Source: an uncultured Caulobacterales bacterium
Lineage (GTDB): Bacteria; Pseudomonadota; Alphaproteobacteria; Caulobacterales; Maricaulaceae
Direction: 5' to 3'
Length of the DNA: 14,982 nucleotides
Assembly (NCBI GenBank): GCA_938007945.1
Contig: CALLME010000037.1
Span: 1-14,982 of the forward strand
Below are positions 13,642 through 14,982 of the stretch, piece after piece (position 1 is the stretch's first letter; each line of letters starts with the position of its first letter). Below the pieces are notes generated by a model. It was given only the letters and a program-made list of their open reading frames with translations. It was not told the DNA's origin and did not search any database. The translations under genes were made by a program, and so were the position numbers.

Positions 13642-14982
13642 TTATCGTTTCTTCTCAAGTCTAGAGCGGAGGTAAATCGCGAGCCCGTTCATAATAATTA
13701 GCACGGCTAGCAGCACGAGGATAGCCGCAGAGGTGCGCTCTGACCACGCGCGTTCGGCACTATCGGACCATAGGAAAATCTGCACAGGCAGGGCCGTTGC
13801 TGGCTCTGTGAAAGAGCTTGGCACTTCGGTTACAAAAGCCACCATTCCGATCATCAAAAGCGGGGCGGTTTCGCCGAGCGCTTGCGCCATACCGATGATG
13901 GACCCTGTCAAAATGCCAGGCGCAGCCAGTGGCAGTTTCTGGTGAAACACAGCCTGCGTATGAGACGCACCGAGACTGAGCGCGCCGTCCACCATAGAGG
14001 GCGGCACAGACTGTAGTGCAGACCGCGTCGAAATGATGATGGTAGGAAACACGCGCAGCGCGAGCACCATTCCCCCGACAAGCGGAATAGATCGCGGCAT
14101 GCCAAAGAAATTCAGGAACACAGCAAGGCCAAGGAGACCGAAAACGATCGACGGCACGGCAGCGAGATTGTTGATATTGATTTCGATAAAATCTGTAAAC
14201 TTATTCTTGGGCGCAAATTCATCCAAATAAACCGCTGCCCCCACACCAATCGGAAAGGCGAGCACAAAGGCGACAAAGAGGATCATGACCGATCCCATCA
14301 CCGCGCTTGCAATCCCCGCGAGCTCTGGATCGCGGCTATCAGGATTAGTGAAGAAGATTTTATTAAACTTACTTTGGATGACGCCCTGTTCCTTAAGTCT
14401 ATCGACCCATGCAATCTGTTGATCAGAGATTTTACGTCGGCTCTCTGGCACATTTCGGTCAATATAGCCTTTGAGAAGCTGATCAACTTGGTCAGAGGTC
14501 GGCATGGTAAGCGTCAAAGTCTGCCCGACAAGAGAGGGGTCGTTATAGACCATTTGGCGGACTTGGTTGGTGGCACCCGAAGCTGAAATAAGCGCGAATA
14601 GCGCTTGCTTTTCTTTGCGCGCCGTAACCTCTGGGAACTGCGCATACATGGTGTTTTGAATGATTTTGCGGTAGTTCGCGCCGCGCAAGGCCTCTGGATC
14701 GCGCGCACCTGTCGGGTCAACAATTGATTCTGTTATCTGCACATCGACGGTGATAAAGTTTTGGCGAAACGCGGTGTAGCCCGTGCCGACGAGACTAACA
14801 AGAAGCCAAAGAAGTGCGGCCAACGCCACGCCAATGGCGGCGCGGCCCCACCAGCGAAAGCGCATTTCCTTGCCGTAACGCTTCTTGAGCCGTTTTACCG
14901 CAAAATCTGAGGCATGAAAAGAACTCGCGGCGCCTGTTGTACTTACAGGCGGCGTGGTCGCATCGACAATATCAGAAAGTGT
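13642..14982 (-). CDS. pstA: phosphate ABC transporter permease PstA, start outside window
   Basis: The reading frame is open from its stop at 13644-13642 to the right edge (446 codons), so the N-terminus is missing. The ATG at 14865 is internal: the 39 codons before it read RLKKRYGKE just ahead of MRFRWWGRAAIG, which fits the usual N-terminal region of alphaproteobacterial PstA. A first membrane segment (ALAALLWLLVSLVG) is followed by a periplasmic DUF3333-type domain with VDPTGARD and VPESRRKISDQQIAW. The permease domain comes next, with segments near MGSVMILFVAFVLAF, AAVPSIVFGLLGLAVF, GGMVLALRVFPTII, GSIIGMAQALGETAP and AAILVLLAVLIIMNGL. The loop that contacts PstB is VDGALSLGASHTQAVFHQKL. 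pstC and pstS should lie further right. Confidence 0.96.
   Translation of the reverse strand, partial: TLSDIVDATTPPVSTTGAASSFHASDFAVKRLKKRYGKEMRFRWWGRAAIGVALAALLWLLVSLVGTGYTAFRQNFITVDVQITESIVDPTGARDPEALRGANYRKIIQNTMYAQFPEVTARKEKQALFALISASGATNQVRQMVYNDPSLVGQTLTLTMPTSDQVDQLLKGYIDRNVPESRRKISDQQIAWVDRLKEQGVIQSKFNKIFFTNPDSRDPELAGIASAVMGSVMILFVAFVLAFPIGVGAAVYLDEFAPKNKFTDFIEININNLAAVPSIVFGLLGLAVFLNFFGMPRSIPLVGGMVLALRVFPTIIISTRSALQSVPPSMVDGALSLGASHTQAVFHQKLPLAAPGILTGSIIGMAQALGETAPLLMIGMVAFVTEVPSSFTEPATALPVQIFLWSDSAERAWSERTSAAILVLLAVLIIMNGLAIYLRSRLEKKR

Noticed and set aside
14865..14867. ATG at 14865 as the pstA start
   Set aside because: The upstream 39 codons to the window edge have no stop and read as typical PstA N-terminal sequence.

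Overview
The window looks like a chromosomal segment of an alphaproteobacterium with roughly 50% GC, possibly of the Hyphomonadaceae/Maricaulales type. This placement is an inference from the PstA/PstB architecture, the RskA-type sigma/anti-sigma pair, the DUF4331 and DUF4198 envelope proteins and the composition; no rRNA or single diagnostic marker is present. Coding density is high, and there are no insertion sequences, CRISPR arrays or prophage genes.

Layout. 1-1313 (minus): a class I SAM methyltransferase followed by the 5' part of a gamma-butyrobetaine-hydroxylase-like gene that runs off the left edge. 1355-2108 (plus): a compact toxin-antitoxin module, an AbrB/MazE-fold antitoxin followed with no gap by a Doc/Fic toxin, with overlapping palindromes upstream. 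2112-3140 (minus): asd, aspartate-semialdehyde dehydrogenase, ending 3 bases from the toxin gene. 3407-5273 (plus): a YadA-type trimeric autotransporter whose head is built from an 84-residue (252-bp) super-repeat, closed by a strong terminator. 5411-5923 (plus): a small exported protein of unknown function, followed by a bidirectional terminator.

6036-11095 is the most unusual part. A minus-strand pair encodes a Tat- or Sec-exported DUF4331 protein and a poly-proline lipoprotein. Divergent from it is an intact ECF sigma factor with a GGAAC-N16-CGT promoter. Convergent to the sigma gene is a two-gene operon of a degenerate sigma-like protein and an RskA-type membrane anti-sigma factor. Divergent from that operon is an exported DUF4198 protein. 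The arrangement suggests an envelope-stress or metal/nutrient-responsive regulon in which one anti-sigma factor may face two sigma-fold proteins. This is the best candidate here for an undescribed system.

11116-11192 is tRNA-Arg(CCG) on the minus strand with an encoded CCA end and a recognisable promoter. 11306-12295 (plus) is a TraB/GumN-family lipoprotein that shares its stop codon region with a convergent low-molecular-weight protein tyrosine phosphatase (12292-12756, minus). That phosphatase lies 9 bases downstream of pstB, which directly follows pstA (13642 to the right edge). pstA is incomplete in the window: its frame stays open to the last base. No intergenic stretch exceeds about 270 bases.
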